Source: Brevinematales bacterium
Lineage (GTDB): Bacteria; Spirochaetota; Brevinematia; Brevinematales; Thermospiraceae
Direction of reading: 5' to 3'
NCBI GenBank assembly: GCA_026417555.1
Contig: JAOADA010000005.1
Span: forward strand, 1-64,000
Length of the DNA stretch: 64,000 nucleotides
The notes under the pieces are model-generated. The model saw only the letters and a list, made by a program, of their open reading frames with translations, did not search any database and was not told the DNA's origin. Made by a program: the position numbers and the translations under genes. Shown here in pieces: positions 25,823 to 34,738 of this stretch (position 1 is its first letter; each line of letters starts with the position of its first letter).

Positions 25823-25864
25823 AGGCTTAAAAATTTGCCTCTAAGCCTTGTTTATAAGTATATT
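25823..25864 (+). promoter_or_regulatory. Candidate heat-shock promoter with overlapping inverted repeat
   Basis: An inverted repeat AGGCTTA (25823-25829) - 12 bases - TAAGCCT (25842-25848) overlaps the best -35/-10 pair found, TTGCCT (25835-25840), 18-bp spacer, TATATT (25859-25864), 30 bases before grpE. The repeat is not the CIRCE element (TTAGCACTC-N9-GAGTGCTAA). It could be an operator for another heat-shock repressor, or an RNA hairpin. Confidence 0.45.
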
Positions 25865-25894
25865 TAAGACAAAAGTGAGCAAAAAGGAGGAGGT

Positions 25895-26548
25895 ATGGCT
25901 GAAGAATTGAAGCCACAAGCCCAGGAGACAGAATCCGTATCCCATCCAGATCAGGTCTCCACTACCTCTTCTGAAGAGGAGAAACATGCCAAAAAGACGA
26001 AAAAAGAAAAACATGATCAGGAGAAGAGAGTGGAGCAGTTGCAACAGGAGATAGGAAAGTTGAAAGAAGAAAGGGAAAGGTTAGAAGATGCCTATAAGCG
26101 CAAGGTGGCAGAATTTGACAATTACAAGAAACGTATTCAGAAAGAAATGGAGGAATTGCGTTTTCAGGCCAACAAAAAATTGTTGCAACATATTTTGCCG
26201 GTGTATGATAATTTTTCTCGGGCAATGGCAACCGTAGAAACGGCCTCGAAAGAAAATCTCCAAAAGGGTCTCTCTATTATCTTGGCTGAGTTTACCAAGG
26301 TGATTGAGGATGCGGGAGTGAGACCCATTGAATGTGTAGGGCAAGAATTTGATTATGCTCGGCACGAGGCACTGATGATGGAGGAACGAGAAGATGTTCC
26401 CTTCTCCATGACGGTGATACAAGAGCTTGAGAGGGGGTACATGTTGGGCGAAGACGTGCTTCGTCCAAGCAAGGTTAAAGTGGCAAAAAAAGTGGTGCCT
26501 CAACAAGGGACTTCTGATCAATCCCCACAAGAAGAAAAAAAACAATAA
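25895..26548 (+). CDS. grpE: Nucleotide exchange factor GrpE
   Basis: 217 residues. GrpE is the homodimeric ADP-release factor of DnaK. A charged, low-complexity N-terminus (~1-35) leads into a long coiled coil (VEQLQQEIGKLKEERERLEDAYKRKVAEFDNYKKRI in part: AEFDNYKKRI). The C-terminal beta domain follows with PVYDNFSRAM, FDYARHEALMM and ERGYMLGEDVLRPSKVKVAK (core GYMLGEDVLRPSKV). AAGGAGGAGG precedes the ATG closely. First gene of grpE-dnaK-dnaJ; no hrcA is in front of it. Confidence 0.96.
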   Translation: MAEELKPQAQETESVSHPDQVSTTSSEEEKHAKKTKKEKHDQEKRVEQLQQEIGKLKEERERLEDAYKRKVAEFDNYKKRIQKEMEELRFQANKKLLQHILPVYDNFSRAMATVETASKENLQKGLSIILAEFTKVIEDAGVRPIECVGQEFDYARHEALMMEEREDVPFSMTVIQELERGYMLGEDVLRPSKVKVAKKVVPQQGTSDQSPQEEKKQ

Positions 26549-26560
26549 AAGGAGTCATAT

Positions 26561-28456
26561 ATGCCAGGAAAAGGAAAAGTGATTGGTATTGACCTCGGAA
26601 CAACAAACTCTGTTGTGGCTGTTATTGAGAATGGTCAGCCAGTAGTGATTCCCAACCAAGAGGGCGCACGAACTACACCCTCTATTGTGGCCTTTACTGA
26701 GAAGGGAGAAGTATTGGTGGGGCAGCCAGCGAAAAACCAGATGATAACCAACCATGAGAACACTATCTATTCAGCCAAAAGGTTTATTGGTCGTCGGTAT
26801 GAAGAGGCTCAAGGTGAGATCAAAATGGTACCGTACAAAGTAAAGCCTGGTCCCCACAGTGATGTTCGCTTTGTTACGAGGGCTGGAGAATTTAGTCCTC
26901 AAGAGATTTCTGCTCGTGTGCTTATGAAGCTCAAACAAGCTGCTGAAGACTACCTTGGGGAGAAAGTGGAGAGGGCGGTTATCACCGTGCCTGCCTACTT
27001 TAATGATTCTCAACGCCAGGCAACCAAAGATGCCGGAACTATTGCTGGCTTGAATGTGGAACGAATCATTAATGAACCGACAGCCGCAGCGCTTGCGTAT
27101 GGTCTTGACAAGAAAAAAGAAGGTATTATTGCAGTGTATGATTTTGGTGGAGGAACCTTTGATATCTCTATCCTTGAGATAGGGGATGGAGTATTTGAGG
27201 TGAAAGCTACGAACGGGGATACCCACTTGGGTGGAGATGATATTGACCACGCCTTGATGGACTACATGATCCAGGAGTTTAAAAAAGAGACGGGAGTTGA
27301 TCTTTACAAGGATCCCATGGCTGTTCAGCGTTTGAAGGATGCGGCAGAAAAAGCCAAGATCGAACTCTCCTCAAAGCTGGAAACGCAAGTGAACCTCCCT
27401 TATATTACTGCTGATGCCAGTGGTCCAAAACATCTCCAGATGAATATTACTCGAGCGCAACTTGAGAAAATTGCCAAACCTTTTGTTGATAGGTCTATTG
27501 AGCCTTGTCTTCAGGTGATGAAGGATGCAGGGATTACCAAGGATCAGATTGACGAAGTGATCCTTGTTGGGGGAATGACCCGTATGCCCCTTATTGTCCA
27601 GACGGTGAAAAACATCTTTGGTAAGGAGCCATCCAAAGGAGTGAATCCTGATGAGGTAGTTGCTATTGGGGCAGCTATTCAGGGTGGGGTGTTGACTGGC
27701 GAAATGAATGATCTGTTGCTTTTGGATGTGACACCACTTTCCCTTGGTATTGAGACGTTGGGAGGGGTATTTACGGTGCTCATTCCACGGAATACTACCA
27801 TTCCCACGAAGAAGTCCCAAATCTTCTCTACAGCTGAGGACAACCAGACAGCTGTGACTATCCATGTACTTCAGGGTGAACGTCCGATGGCAAGAGATAA
27901 CCGTACCTTGGGGATGTTTACCCTTGATGGGATTCCCCCTGCTCGTCGAGGGGTTCCCCAGATTGAAGTGACCTTTGATATTGATGCGAATGGTATTCTT
28001 CATGTGACAGCCAAGGACCTTGGGACACAAAAAGAACAAAAGATCCGTATAGAGGCTTCCAGTGGTCTCAGTGAGGAAGAGATTAAACGCATGCAAGAAG
28101 AGGCTCAAAAGTATGCCGAACAGGACAGAAAGGCTCGAGAACTCATTGAGCTCAAAAACCAGGCAGATTCTTTGGTGTATAGTCTTGAAACCTTCCTCAG
28201 TGAGAACGGAGACAAGGTGCCAGCCTCGGAAAAAGCCCAAGTAGAAGAGGCCATCAAACAGGTGAAGGAGGCTATCAAGACAGACGATGAGGGTCGAATT
28301 AAATCAGCTATGGAAAATCTGCAGAAGAAGTCTCAAAAGATTGGAGAAATGATCTACAAGTCTCATGGAGCACAAGGACCCCAGAGTGGAGGATCCTCTC
28401 AGCAAGGTGGTGGTGACGAAAAGGTGGTGGATGCGGAGATTGTAGATGACAAGTAA
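26561..28456 (+). CDS. dnaK: Chaperone protein DnaK (Hsp70)
   Basis: 631 residues, full length. ATP-driven chaperone that binds exposed hydrophobic segments of unfolded proteins. N-terminal ATPase (~1-380): [59 protein letters not shown]. Then the substrate-binding domain ([14 protein letters not shown]) and a Gly/Gln-rich C-terminal tail ending [10 protein letters not shown]. It follows grpE by 12 bases with an AAAGGAG site. Two hairpins separate it from dnaJ. Confidence 0.98.
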   Translation: MPGKGKVIGIDLGTTNSVVAVIENGQPVVIPNQEGARTTPSIVAFTEKGEVLVGQPAKNQMITNHENTIYSAKRFIGRRYEEAQGEIKMVPYKVKPGPHSDVRFVTRAGEFSPQEISARVLMKLKQAAEDYLGEKVERAVITVPAYFNDSQRQATKDAGTIAGLNVERIINEPTAAALAYGLDKKKEGIIAVYDFGGGTFDISILEIGDGVFEVKATNGDTHLGGDDIDHALMDYMIQEFKKETGVDLYKDPMAVQRLKDAAEKAKIELSSKLETQVNLPYITADASGPKHLQMNITRAQLEKIAKPFVDRSIEPCLQVMKDAGITKDQIDEVILVGGMTRMPLIVQTVKNIFGKEPSKGVNPDEVVAIGAAIQGGVLTGEMNDLLLLDVTPLSLGIETLGGVFTVLIPRNTTIPTKKSQIFSTAEDNQTAVTIHVLQGERPMARDNRTLGMFTLDGIPPARRGVPQIEVTFDIDANGILHVTAKDLGTQKEQKIRIEASSGLSEEEIKRMQEEAQKYAEQDRKARELIELKNQADSLVYSLETFLSENGDKVPASEKAQVEEAIKQVKEAIKTDDEGRIKSAMENLQKKSQKIGEMIYKSHGAQGPQSGGSSQQGGGDEKVVDAEIVDDK

Positions 28457-28463
28457 AGAAAGC

Positions 28464-28525
28464 CCTCGGGGGCTTCGTCCCCCGAGGATACTCTGAAGAT
28501 GCCAATGGCATCTTCTGTCTTTATT
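28464..28525 (+). promoter_or_regulatory. Two strong RNA hairpins between dnaK and dnaJ
   Basis: Stem 1: CCTCGGGGG/CCCCCGAGG (28464-28472 with 28479-28487), 9 bp, loop containing TTCG. Stem 2: GAAGATGCC/GGCATCTTC (28495-28503 with 28507-28515), 9 bp, three-base loop, followed by TGTCTTTATT. The pair could partly stop transcription or protect the dnaK mRNA end, giving less DnaJ than DnaK. Confidence 0.7.
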
Positions 28526-28554
28526 CCATGAGCATACAAACGAGGTGAGGAAAT

Positions 28555-29628
28555 ATGGCAGAGAAGGATTATTATCAGATTCTGGGTGTGCCGCGTAATG
28601 CTTCACAGGAAGAAATCAAAAAAGCCTATCGAAAACTAGCCATGCAATACCATCCTGATAGAAACCCTGGCAACAAAGAAGCCGAGGAGAAGTTTAAAGA
28701 AATTACGGAAGCGTATGAAATTCTCTCAGATCCAGAAAAACGTCGAATGTACGATCAGTATGGATCGGCAGCCTTTGGGCAACAGGGTGGTTTTGGGGCA
28801 GGGGGATTTGACTTTGAGGATATCTTTGGAGGGGGAGGGTTTGAGGATATCTTTGCCTCTTTCTTTGGGGGAGGAGGGCGTCGATCGCGACGGAGTAGTG
28901 CCAATCGAGGGGGGGATATTCGCGCTGATTTGACACTTGATATGCGTGATATTTTAGAAGAGAAAACACTCAAAATCAAAGTTCGTCGTAAGGAAACGTG
29001 TGAGGTATGCCATGGGACGGGGAGTCGAAGTGGGAATCAATCGACTACCTGTCCTACGTGTGGAGGAACCGGGGCTGTTCGGGTAGCCCAAGGGTTTTTC
29101 TCTATTTCTACCACCTGTCCCCAGTGTCACGGCACAGGAAGGGTGATCTCTGATCCCTGTTCGGTTTGTCGTGGGGAGGGAGCTATTGAAAAAGAGAGTG
29201 TAATCTCTGTGAGGGTACCTGCCGGTATTGATGATGGCATGAAGCTTCGGGTGGCAGGTGAGGGAGATATTGGGAGAAATGGGGGACCACGAGGAGACCT
29301 CTATGTGGTGATCCATGTCCGGAATACCACAGACTTTCGTCGAGAAGGAGCAGATCTCTACGGAAAAGTTTATATCAGCTTCCCAAGGGCTGTCTTTGGC
29401 GGGGTAGTGGAAGTGGATACGTTGGTAGGCAAGAAAAAAATTTCTATCCCTGCTGGTGTCCAGTCGGGGCATATGATTCGACTTCGTCATGAGGGACTCC
29501 CTGATATACGAACAGGGGAACGGGGTGATCTCTACTTTGAGGTTATTGTAAAGATTCCTAAGAATCCTTCATTTCGTGAGAAGGAGATTCTTCGAGAGTA
29601 TGCCCGAGTGATAGGAGAAGAGGTATAG
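28555..29628 (+). CDS. dnaJ: Chaperone protein DnaJ (Hsp40)
   Basis: 357 residues. Stimulates the DnaK ATPase and delivers substrates. N-terminal J domain with the HPD motif (YHPDRNPG, ~residue 33), a Gly/Phe-rich linker (~75-115), four zinc-binding repeats ([32 protein letters not shown]; ~145-210) and the C-terminal substrate-binding domains ([16 protein letters not shown]). Standard type I DnaJ. GAGGTGAGG-like ribosome site upstream; a strong terminator follows. Confidence 0.97.
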   Translation: MAEKDYYQILGVPRNASQEEIKKAYRKLAMQYHPDRNPGNKEAEEKFKEITEAYEILSDPEKRRMYDQYGSAAFGQQGGFGAGGFDFEDIFGGGGFEDIFASFFGGGGRRSRRSSANRGGDIRADLTLDMRDILEEKTLKIKVRRKETCEVCHGTGSRSGNQSTTCPTCGGTGAVRVAQGFFSISTTCPQCHGTGRVISDPCSVCRGEGAIEKESVISVRVPAGIDDGMKLRVAGEGDIGRNGGPRGDLYVVIHVRNTTDFRREGADLYGKVYISFPRAVFGGVVEVDTLVGKKKISIPAGVQSGHMIRLRHEGLPDIRTGERGDLYFEVIVKIPKNPSFREKEILREYARVIGEEV

Positions 29629-29641
29629 GTTTCACACAAAC

Positions 29642-29678
29642 AACAGGAAAAGGCTGCGTTAAGCAGCCTTTTCCTGTT
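29642..29678. terminator. Strong terminator after dnaJ
   Basis: A perfect 16-bp stem, AACAGGAAAAGGCTGC with GCAGCCTTTTCCTGTT, around a 5-base loop (29658-29662). The inner GC core followed by TTTT behaves as an intrinsic terminator. It ends only 19 bases before the ATG of the next gene. Confidence 0.85.
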
Positions 29679-29697
29679 ACGAGAGGAAGGGAGAGTT

Positions 29698-30933
29698 ATG
29701 ATTTCTTTTGTGGCGTTGGCTTTTGTTTTTGTGATGATGATGGTCAGAAAAATCGGGAGTTTTCACTTTGAGCTCTGGCAGATAATGGGGGTTGGTGCCC
29801 TTGTGGTGCTTCTGACAGGAGAGCTCTCTCTTCGTGAGGCTTTTTTTGCCATCAATTGGGAGGTAATGCTTTTTCTCATGACGATGTTTCTCATTGGGGC
29901 AGCGATGGAGGAGAGTGGGTATCTCTCTCACCTGACATACGAAATATTCAAACGAACCAAAACCATAGATGGGTTGGTACTAATGATCCTTTTTGTGATG
30001 GGGGGAGGATCAGCTTTTCTTATGAATGACACGTTGGCTATTGTTGGGACACCAGTGATGCTTCATCTCGCGAAGAAGCATCATCTCAAAGCCTCTTTTC
30101 TTCTTGTGACGCTTGCTTTCGCAGTGACGATAGGGAGTGTGATGAGTCCTTTGGGAAATCCTCAAAATTTCCTTATTGCGAGTGAGGGGCATATTTCTTC
30201 TTCTGTGGGGACTTTTTTGCGATATTTGGCCGTTCCTACTCTTTTTAATCTTTTTGTAGCGTATGGGGTTTTGCGTGTGTTTTACCGAGATCAGTTTCGC
30301 AGATTTTCTCCTCTTGTTCATTCTCAGGAACCTATCCATGATCATCAGATGGCTATGTTGGCAAGGATTTCTCTTGTTGTGCTTGTGGTAGGTGTGGGGA
30401 TAAAGGTGGTTTCTTCCTTTCTCCCAGGGTTGTACGATATTCCCTTGCTTGGAGTAACGACGTTAGCGTCTCTTCCACCACTTCTCTTTGGGAAAAAGAG
30501 AAAACTTTTGCTTCAGCGTCTTGATTGGCATACGTTACTTTTTTTTGCAGCAATGTTTATCCTTATGCGAAGTGTATGGAATACAGGGTATGTCCAGACA
30601 TGGTTAGAGAGGTTACCGTTTTCTCCTACTTCTCTCGAAATGATTGGAGCGATCAGTGTCTTGGGCAGTCAGATTCTCTCTAATGTGCCCTTGGTAGCCT
30701 TGTATCTTCCTATGCTTCGAGCGTCAGGAGGTGGGATAAGGGAGATGATGATACTTGCAGCTGGCAGTACTATTGCTGGAAATCTTACTCTTCTTGGGGC
30801 AGCAAGTAACGTGATCATTCTCCAAAATGCTGAGAAACGGGCAAGAGAGACGGTTTCGTTTTGGGAATTTTTTAGAATAGGCCTGCCGTTGACAGTTTTC
30901 AATCTCTTTGTGTATGCCCTCTTTCTCAGATAG
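29698..30933 (+). CDS. SLC13/ArsB/CitM-superfamily ion transporter
   Basis: 411 residues, about ten or more membrane helices. The first half has the superfamily layout: INWEVMLFLMTMFLIGAAMEESGYL, then GGGSAFLMNDTLAIVGTPVML and SVMSPLGNPQNFLIA; the second half repeats it with SNVPLVALYLP and GNLTLLGAASNVIIL (re-entrant SNT/GNxT-type anion-binding loops). Substrate could be arsenite, dicarboxylate, Na+/H+ or another ion; sequence alone does not decide. GGAAGGGAGAG precedes the ATG. No promoter is visible between it and the dnaJ terminator. Confidence 0.85.
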   Translation: MISFVALAFVFVMMMVRKIGSFHFELWQIMGVGALVVLLTGELSLREAFFAINWEVMLFLMTMFLIGAAMEESGYLSHLTYEIFKRTKTIDGLVLMILFVMGGGSAFLMNDTLAIVGTPVMLHLAKKHHLKASFLLVTLAFAVTIGSVMSPLGNPQNFLIASEGHISSSVGTFLRYLAVPTLFNLFVAYGVLRVFYRDQFRRFSPLVHSQEPIHDHQMAMLARISLVVLVVGVGIKVVSSFLPGLYDIPLLGVTTLASLPPLLFGKKRKLLLQRLDWHTLLFFAAMFILMRSVWNTGYVQTWLERLPFSPTSLEMIGAISVLGSQILSNVPLVALYLPMLRASGGGIREMMILAAGSTIAGNLTLLGAASNVIILQNAEKRARETVSFWEFFRIGLPLTVFNLFVYALFLR

Positions 30934-30975
30934 GAGCAATTAGAACGGTGCGGAAAAAGTGCAAAAAAGAGGTGA

Positions 30976-31004
30976 TTGACTTTTTTCACAGCCATCGTTA
31001 TCAT
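30976..31004 (+). promoter_or_regulatory. Sigma-70 promoter of mraY
   Basis: TTGACT (30976-30981), 17-bp spacer, TATCAT (30999-31004), 31 bases before the mraY ATG. Confidence 0.78.
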
Positions 31005-31035
31005 ATACCATCATTTTTCGAAAAAGTGAGGATAT

Positions 31036-32136
31036 ATGCTGTATTTTTTGCTTTATCCTTTGAGGGAATGGTTCTTTGGGTTTAATCTTTTGAAGTATAT
31101 CACCTTTCGGTCACTGATGGCGTTTTTTACGGCTTTTTTGGTTGGGGTATGGATTGCTCCGTATTTTATTCGTCGGTTTAGCCAGACAGGAGTGAAACAG
31201 GCTATCCGTGATGATGGTCCCCAGACCCATCTGGTAAAGGCCGGGACCCCTACTATGGGTGGGATTTTTGTGATGGTAGCGGTACTTGTAGCGCTGGTGC
31301 TTTGGGGGATGCCAGTGTATTATGTGTGGGTCACAGCATTGGCTCTTGTGCTTTTTGCTCTGATTGGTTTCTTGGATGATTATCTCAAAGTACGCTTCAG
31401 AAATTCTCAGGGGATCACAGAGGGGGTGAAGTTTTCGATGCAGGTGGGGGTATCGCTTCTTCTGGCTTTGCTTGTGGTCCTCAACCCTGATCCTTCGCAG
31501 GTTCTCCTCTTTTATGTGCCTATCTACGACAAACCGGTTTTTGTGTGGCCGTTGTGGCTTGGCATTGCTTTTTATGTGTTTACTATGGTGGCGTTTTCCA
31601 ATGCGACGAACCTTTCAGATGGGTTAGATGGGCTGGCATCGGGGATGGGGATTATTCTCTATATTCCCTTTGGGATTTTTGCCTATGTCATAGGGAATGC
31701 GATTGCGGCTCAATACCTTAAATTTCCGTATCTTCCTGGGGCGGGAGAGTTGGCTGTAGTCATTGCGGCTTTGATTGGGGGCTATACAGCCTTTCTTTGG
31801 TATAATGTCCATCCAGCAGAGGTTTTTATGGGCGATACGGGGTCTCTTCCGATGGGGGGGACTATTGCTCTGGTGGCAATTTTTCTGAAGCAGGAGGTGC
31901 TTCTTGTGATAGCCGGGGGAATGTTTGTCGTGGAAACATTGTCAGTGGTTTTGCAGCGTTCGTATTTTAAATGGACGAAGCATACTCAGGGAACAGGAAA
32001 ACGTATCTTTTTGATGGCTCCGATCCATCATCACTTTGAAAAAAAGGGATGGAAAGAGACCCAAGTGGTGATTCGGTTTTGGATCTTGGCGGCGTTGTGT
32101 GCTCTTGCGTCTCTAGCCTTTCTCAAGATTCGGTAG
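31036..32136 (+). CDS. mraY: Phospho-N-acetylmuramoyl-pentapeptide-transferase
   Basis: 366 residues, about ten membrane helices. MraY transfers phospho-MurNAc-pentapeptide from UDP to undecaprenyl phosphate, making lipid I at the inner membrane. Signatures: AGTPTMGGI, IGFLDDYLKV (catalytic DD), NATNLSDGLDGLASG, AEVFMGDTGSLPMGG and MAPIHHHFEKKGW. It is outside a division/cell-wall (dcw) cluster: neighbours are a transporter and AMMECR1. It has its own promoter. Confidence 0.97.
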   Translation: MLYFLLYPLREWFFGFNLLKYITFRSLMAFFTAFLVGVWIAPYFIRRFSQTGVKQAIRDDGPQTHLVKAGTPTMGGIFVMVAVLVALVLWGMPVYYVWVTALALVLFALIGFLDDYLKVRFRNSQGITEGVKFSMQVGVSLLLALLVVLNPDPSQVLLFYVPIYDKPVFVWPLWLGIAFYVFTMVAFSNATNLSDGLDGLASGMGIILYIPFGIFAYVIGNAIAAQYLKFPYLPGAGELAVVIAALIGGYTAFLWYNVHPAEVFMGDTGSLPMGGTIALVAIFLKQEVLLVIAGGMFVVETLSVVLQRSYFKWTKHTQGTGKRIFLMAPIHHHFEKKGWKETQVVIRFWILAALCALASLAFLKIR

Positions 32137-32144
32137 GAGGGTGT

Positions 32145-32702
32145 ATGCGTTTGGAGTTAACAACGGAACAAAAAAAAGCGCTTCTTCTCACAGCACGGCT
32201 TTCTATCGAGGAGAGGCTTTTTGGACGAGTTTCTCAGGAGTATCCAGATTTGTCAGCGGCGGTTTTTGGAGAAAAGTGTGGGCTTTTTGTTACCCTCTCA
32301 CGTGAGGGTACCCTCAGAGGGTGTATTGGGTATGTTGAGGGTGTGAAGCCTATCCGTGAAGCGGTCAAGGAAATGGCCTGTGAAGCAGCCTTTCATGATC
32401 CTCGTTTTCACCCCCTTCGACGGGAGGAGTTTCCCTTTATTGAGATTGAGATCTCAATTTTAACTCCCTTGGAAGAGGTGAAAGACGTCCGAGAAATTGA
32501 GGTGGGACGGCATGGGTTGGTGATGCAACGGGGGTATCATCGTGGACTTCTTCTTCCTCAGGTGGCCACAGAGTATGGTTGGGGACGAGAAGAGTTTCTT
32601 AACCAAACCTGTCGTAAGGCGGGAATGGAACCTTATTGTTGGGAGAACGGAGCAAAGGTTTTTTCGTTTGAGGCTCTCGTGTTTGGTGAACGTGATCTAT
32701 GA
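32145..32702 (+). CDS. AMMECR1 / AmmeMemoRadiSam protein A family
   Basis: 185 residues, standard length. Family core: LRGCIGYVEGVKPIREAVKEMACEAAFHDPRFHPL (quoted in part: GCIGYVEGVKPIREAV, DPRFHPL), then EIEISILTPLEEV and GLLLPQVATEYGW. Members often sit with a Memo protein and a radical-SAM enzyme; here neither neighbour is present. Molecular activity is unknown. The frame is open further upstream into mraY, but the ATG at 32145 has TAGGAGG 5 bases ahead. The end overlaps the next gene by 4 bases (ATGA). Confidence 0.92.
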   Translation: MRLELTTEQKKALLLTARLSIEERLFGRVSQEYPDLSAAVFGEKCGLFVTLSREGTLRGCIGYVEGVKPIREAVKEMACEAAFHDPRFHPLRREEFPFIEIEISILTPLEEVKDVREIEVGRHGLVMQRGYHRGLLLPQVATEYGWGREEFLNQTCRKAGMEPYCWENGAKVFSFEALVFGERDL

Positions 32703-33595
32703 GATATCAGGGGGAGATTGCCTCGCTTTTTGCTTCTGTAGGGTGGGCGGGAAGCGCTCTGTTTTTTGAGTTTAGTTCTCGTCGGATTGGAAGTCAGTAT
32801 GTCAATCTCTGGCGGCTTCTTTGGGCTTTTGTGTTGCTTTGGATAGTGAATGGTATTTTCTGCCATTCTTTTTTGCAAGATATTTTTCTCACGGATGTGG
32901 CATGGCTTCTTCTTTCTGGGTTTGTGGGTTTTTTTGTGGGGGATATGTTTCTTTTTCAATCGTTTGTGATGATTGGGAGTAGGTTAAGTCTTTTGATTAT
33001 GCTGGCTCATCCATTGCTGAGCGCCGTGGTGGCTTTTTTTCTTTTTGGTGAGATGCTTGGGATACGCCAGTGGATTGCTATGGGGGGAACTCTTCTCTCT
33101 ATTGCCGGTGTACTCGTGTTCCACCAGAGAGAAGAGCAACGAGAAAAAGCACAGGATACGAGATCTCTCTTTGTGGGAATATTGGCTGCTTTGGTGGGGA
33201 TGATGGGACAATCAGGGGGAGCTCTTCTCGCAAAACCTGCATTGTTTCATGCTGGGTGTGTGTTTGAAGCGACGTGGTTGCGTATCATCGGCGGGCTTGG
33301 GGGATTTGTTTTGTGGCTTATTGGTAAGAGGGCTTTTCGAGAGTGGATTGCTTCTTTTGGGGATAGAAAAGCCATTGCCGCTACGATCGGGGGAAGTTTC
33401 TTTGGGCCTTTCTTGGGGGTGTCTCTTTTTCTTGTTGGGATGAAGTATGCTCCTTTGGGAGTGGCCTCAACGCTTTCGTCTCTTGCTCCCCTTCTCCTTT
33501 TGGTGGTGGATAGGGTTCGTGGGAAAAAACTTCATGCAGGAGAAATTCCTTTAACGGTAGCGGCCTGTGGGTTTTTGGCAATGTTTTTTCTGTAG
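32699..33595 (+). CDS. EamA-family (drug/metabolite) transporter
   Basis: 298 residues, ten predicted membrane helices in two repeated EamA halves, for example MLAHPLLSAVVAFFLFGEML in the first and APLGVASTLSSLAPLLLLVVD in the second. DMT-superfamily permeases export or import small metabolites; the substrate is not inferable. It starts in the AMMECR1 stop codon (ATGA), so it is co-translated with that gene. Confidence 0.88.
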   Translation: MRYQGEIASLFASVGWAGSALFFEFSSRRIGSQYVNLWRLLWAFVLLWIVNGIFCHSFLQDIFLTDVAWLLLSGFVGFFVGDMFLFQSFVMIGSRLSLLIMLAHPLLSAVVAFFLFGEMLGIRQWIAMGGTLLSIAGVLVFHQREEQREKAQDTRSLFVGILAALVGMMGQSGGALLAKPALFHAGCVFEATWLRIIGGLGGFVLWLIGKRAFREWIASFGDRKAIAATIGGSFFGPFLGVSLFLVGMKYAPLGVASTLSSLAPLLLLVVDRVRGKKLHAGEIPLTVAACGFLAMFFL

Positions 33596-33885
33596 GTGTT
33601 TGTTTAAGGGTGCATTCGAACGGTTTTTGTGTGTGGTGTGGTCATGGTAACTTTTGAGCCCAAAGCTTTCGAAAAGTCTTGTAGGTATATACCCTCTCTC
33701 CTTTTCTCACACAAAAGAAATGTATCTTCTTTTTAGGGAATGTGTTACGGGTGTTTTTATTGAGGAAGCTCTCTCTGGTCTTTTTCGTGTTCTTCCATTT
33801 CTGGCATCCCTTTTTGAAAAACAAGAGCCTACAGCCTACAATGGAGAAATCAGGCGTGGGTTTTTTGGGGGATATGTGTCAAAAC
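33596..33885. other. 290-base gap without a recognisable gene
   Basis: Short open frames occur on both strands but lack ribosome sites and protein-like composition. No tRNA-like fold was found; an isolated TTCGAAC at 33615 has no acceptor or anticodon arms around it. The region ends at the promoter of the TPR-protein gene. Confidence 0.5.
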
Positions 33886-33914
33886 TTGAAAAAACTTCTC
33901 TCTTTCATTATCCT
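33886..33914 (+). promoter_or_regulatory. Probable promoter of the exported TPR-protein gene
   Basis: TTGAAA (33886-33891), 17-bp spacer, TATCCT (33909-33914), 25 bases before the ATG at 33940. Confidence 0.6.
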
Positions 33915-33939
33915 ATCCTTTGTGAAAAAAGGAGTGTGT

Positions 33940-34668
33940 ATGAAAAGACAACTGTGTATGGTGTGTTTCCTGCTCTTTTTTCTTGTGGGGACAGTATCCA
34001 TAGGGTTTTCCCAAGAGGCAGAAGGTGGAATCGGCAGTGAGAATGTCTCTCCGCCCTCTGAGACCTCCCCCCCACCAGCGGTTGTCCAACCTTCCCAACC
34101 ACAAACCCCACAACAGGAAACTCGTCGCTCACCGACTGTAACGATAGCGGGGGAAGATCGTCTCTTGCAGGCTATTCAAGCCAATCCTACCGACAAGAAT
34201 GCCTACAATCGTCTTTTGGAATATTATCGAGCGCAGAATAGGATTCAGGATCACCTTAAAATTCTCATCAAAGCTATTCAGAATGTAGGTGGAAACCTCA
34301 CCTATTACCTCTGGATGGGTGATGATTACATGGAGTTGACAGATTATTCAAAAGCAATTATCTCTTACCAGTATGCCCTCAAAGAGGCTCCAACGAATCC
34401 GGTTGTGTATCTCAAGCTAGGCAATGCCCATCTTTTGCTCAAGAATTATTATAGTGCGGAAACAGCCTTGCTTGCCTCTCTCTACTATGGAGAGAAATCA
34501 GGCAAGATCAATATTCCCTTTGCTTACCGTTTGCTTGGGGAGTGTTATGAGGGAGTGAAGAATTATCTTGAGGCTCTCAAATGGTACCAAAAAGCCTACA
34601 GACTTTCTCCTAGCCAGGAGTACAAGGCCTTGGTGGATCGTGTGCAGGCTCAGGTAACAAACGATTAA
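33940..34668 (+). CDS. Exported TPR-repeat protein
   Basis: 242 residues. A signal peptide (~residues 1-25, cut near GFSQ-E) is followed by a Pro/Ser/Gln-rich linker (~26-70). Then come TPR repeats (~80-235): TYYLWMGDDYMELTDYSKAIISYQYALKEAPTNP (part: DYSKAIISYQYALKEAP), YLKLGNAHLLLKNYYSAETALLASL, YRLLGECYEGVKNYLEALKWYQKAYRLSP. Likely a periplasmic scaffold. AAGGAG 5 bases before the ATG fixes the start, although the frame is open upstream. Partner unknown. Confidence 0.85.
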   Translation: MKRQLCMVCFLLFFLVGTVSIGFSQEAEGGIGSENVSPPSETSPPPAVVQPSQPQTPQQETRRSPTVTIAGEDRLLQAIQANPTDKNAYNRLLEYYRAQNRIQDHLKILIKAIQNVGGNLTYYLWMGDDYMELTDYSKAIISYQYALKEAPTNPVVYLKLGNAHLLLKNYYSAETALLASLYYGEKSGKINIPFAYRLLGECYEGVKNYLEALKWYQKAYRLSPSQEYKALVDRVQAQVTND

Positions 34669-34738
34669 GGTTTCCCCCCTTGGAAAGGGGAGAGGTTGAC
34701 TTGAAGAGAGAAAGGAGAGAAACAGCTAAAAAAATATT

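Noticed and set aside
25756-25894. CIRCE element before grpE
   Set aside because: The TTAGCACTC/GAGTGCTAA pattern is not present; only a different inverted repeat is seen.
33611-33621. TTCGAAC resembling a tRNA T-loop
   Set aside because: No flanking T-stem, anticodon arm or acceptor could be paired.
34669-34738. CCCCTT/AAGGGG stem between the TPR gene and purM
   Set aside because: Only 6 bp with no T-run on either strand, too weak to call a terminator.
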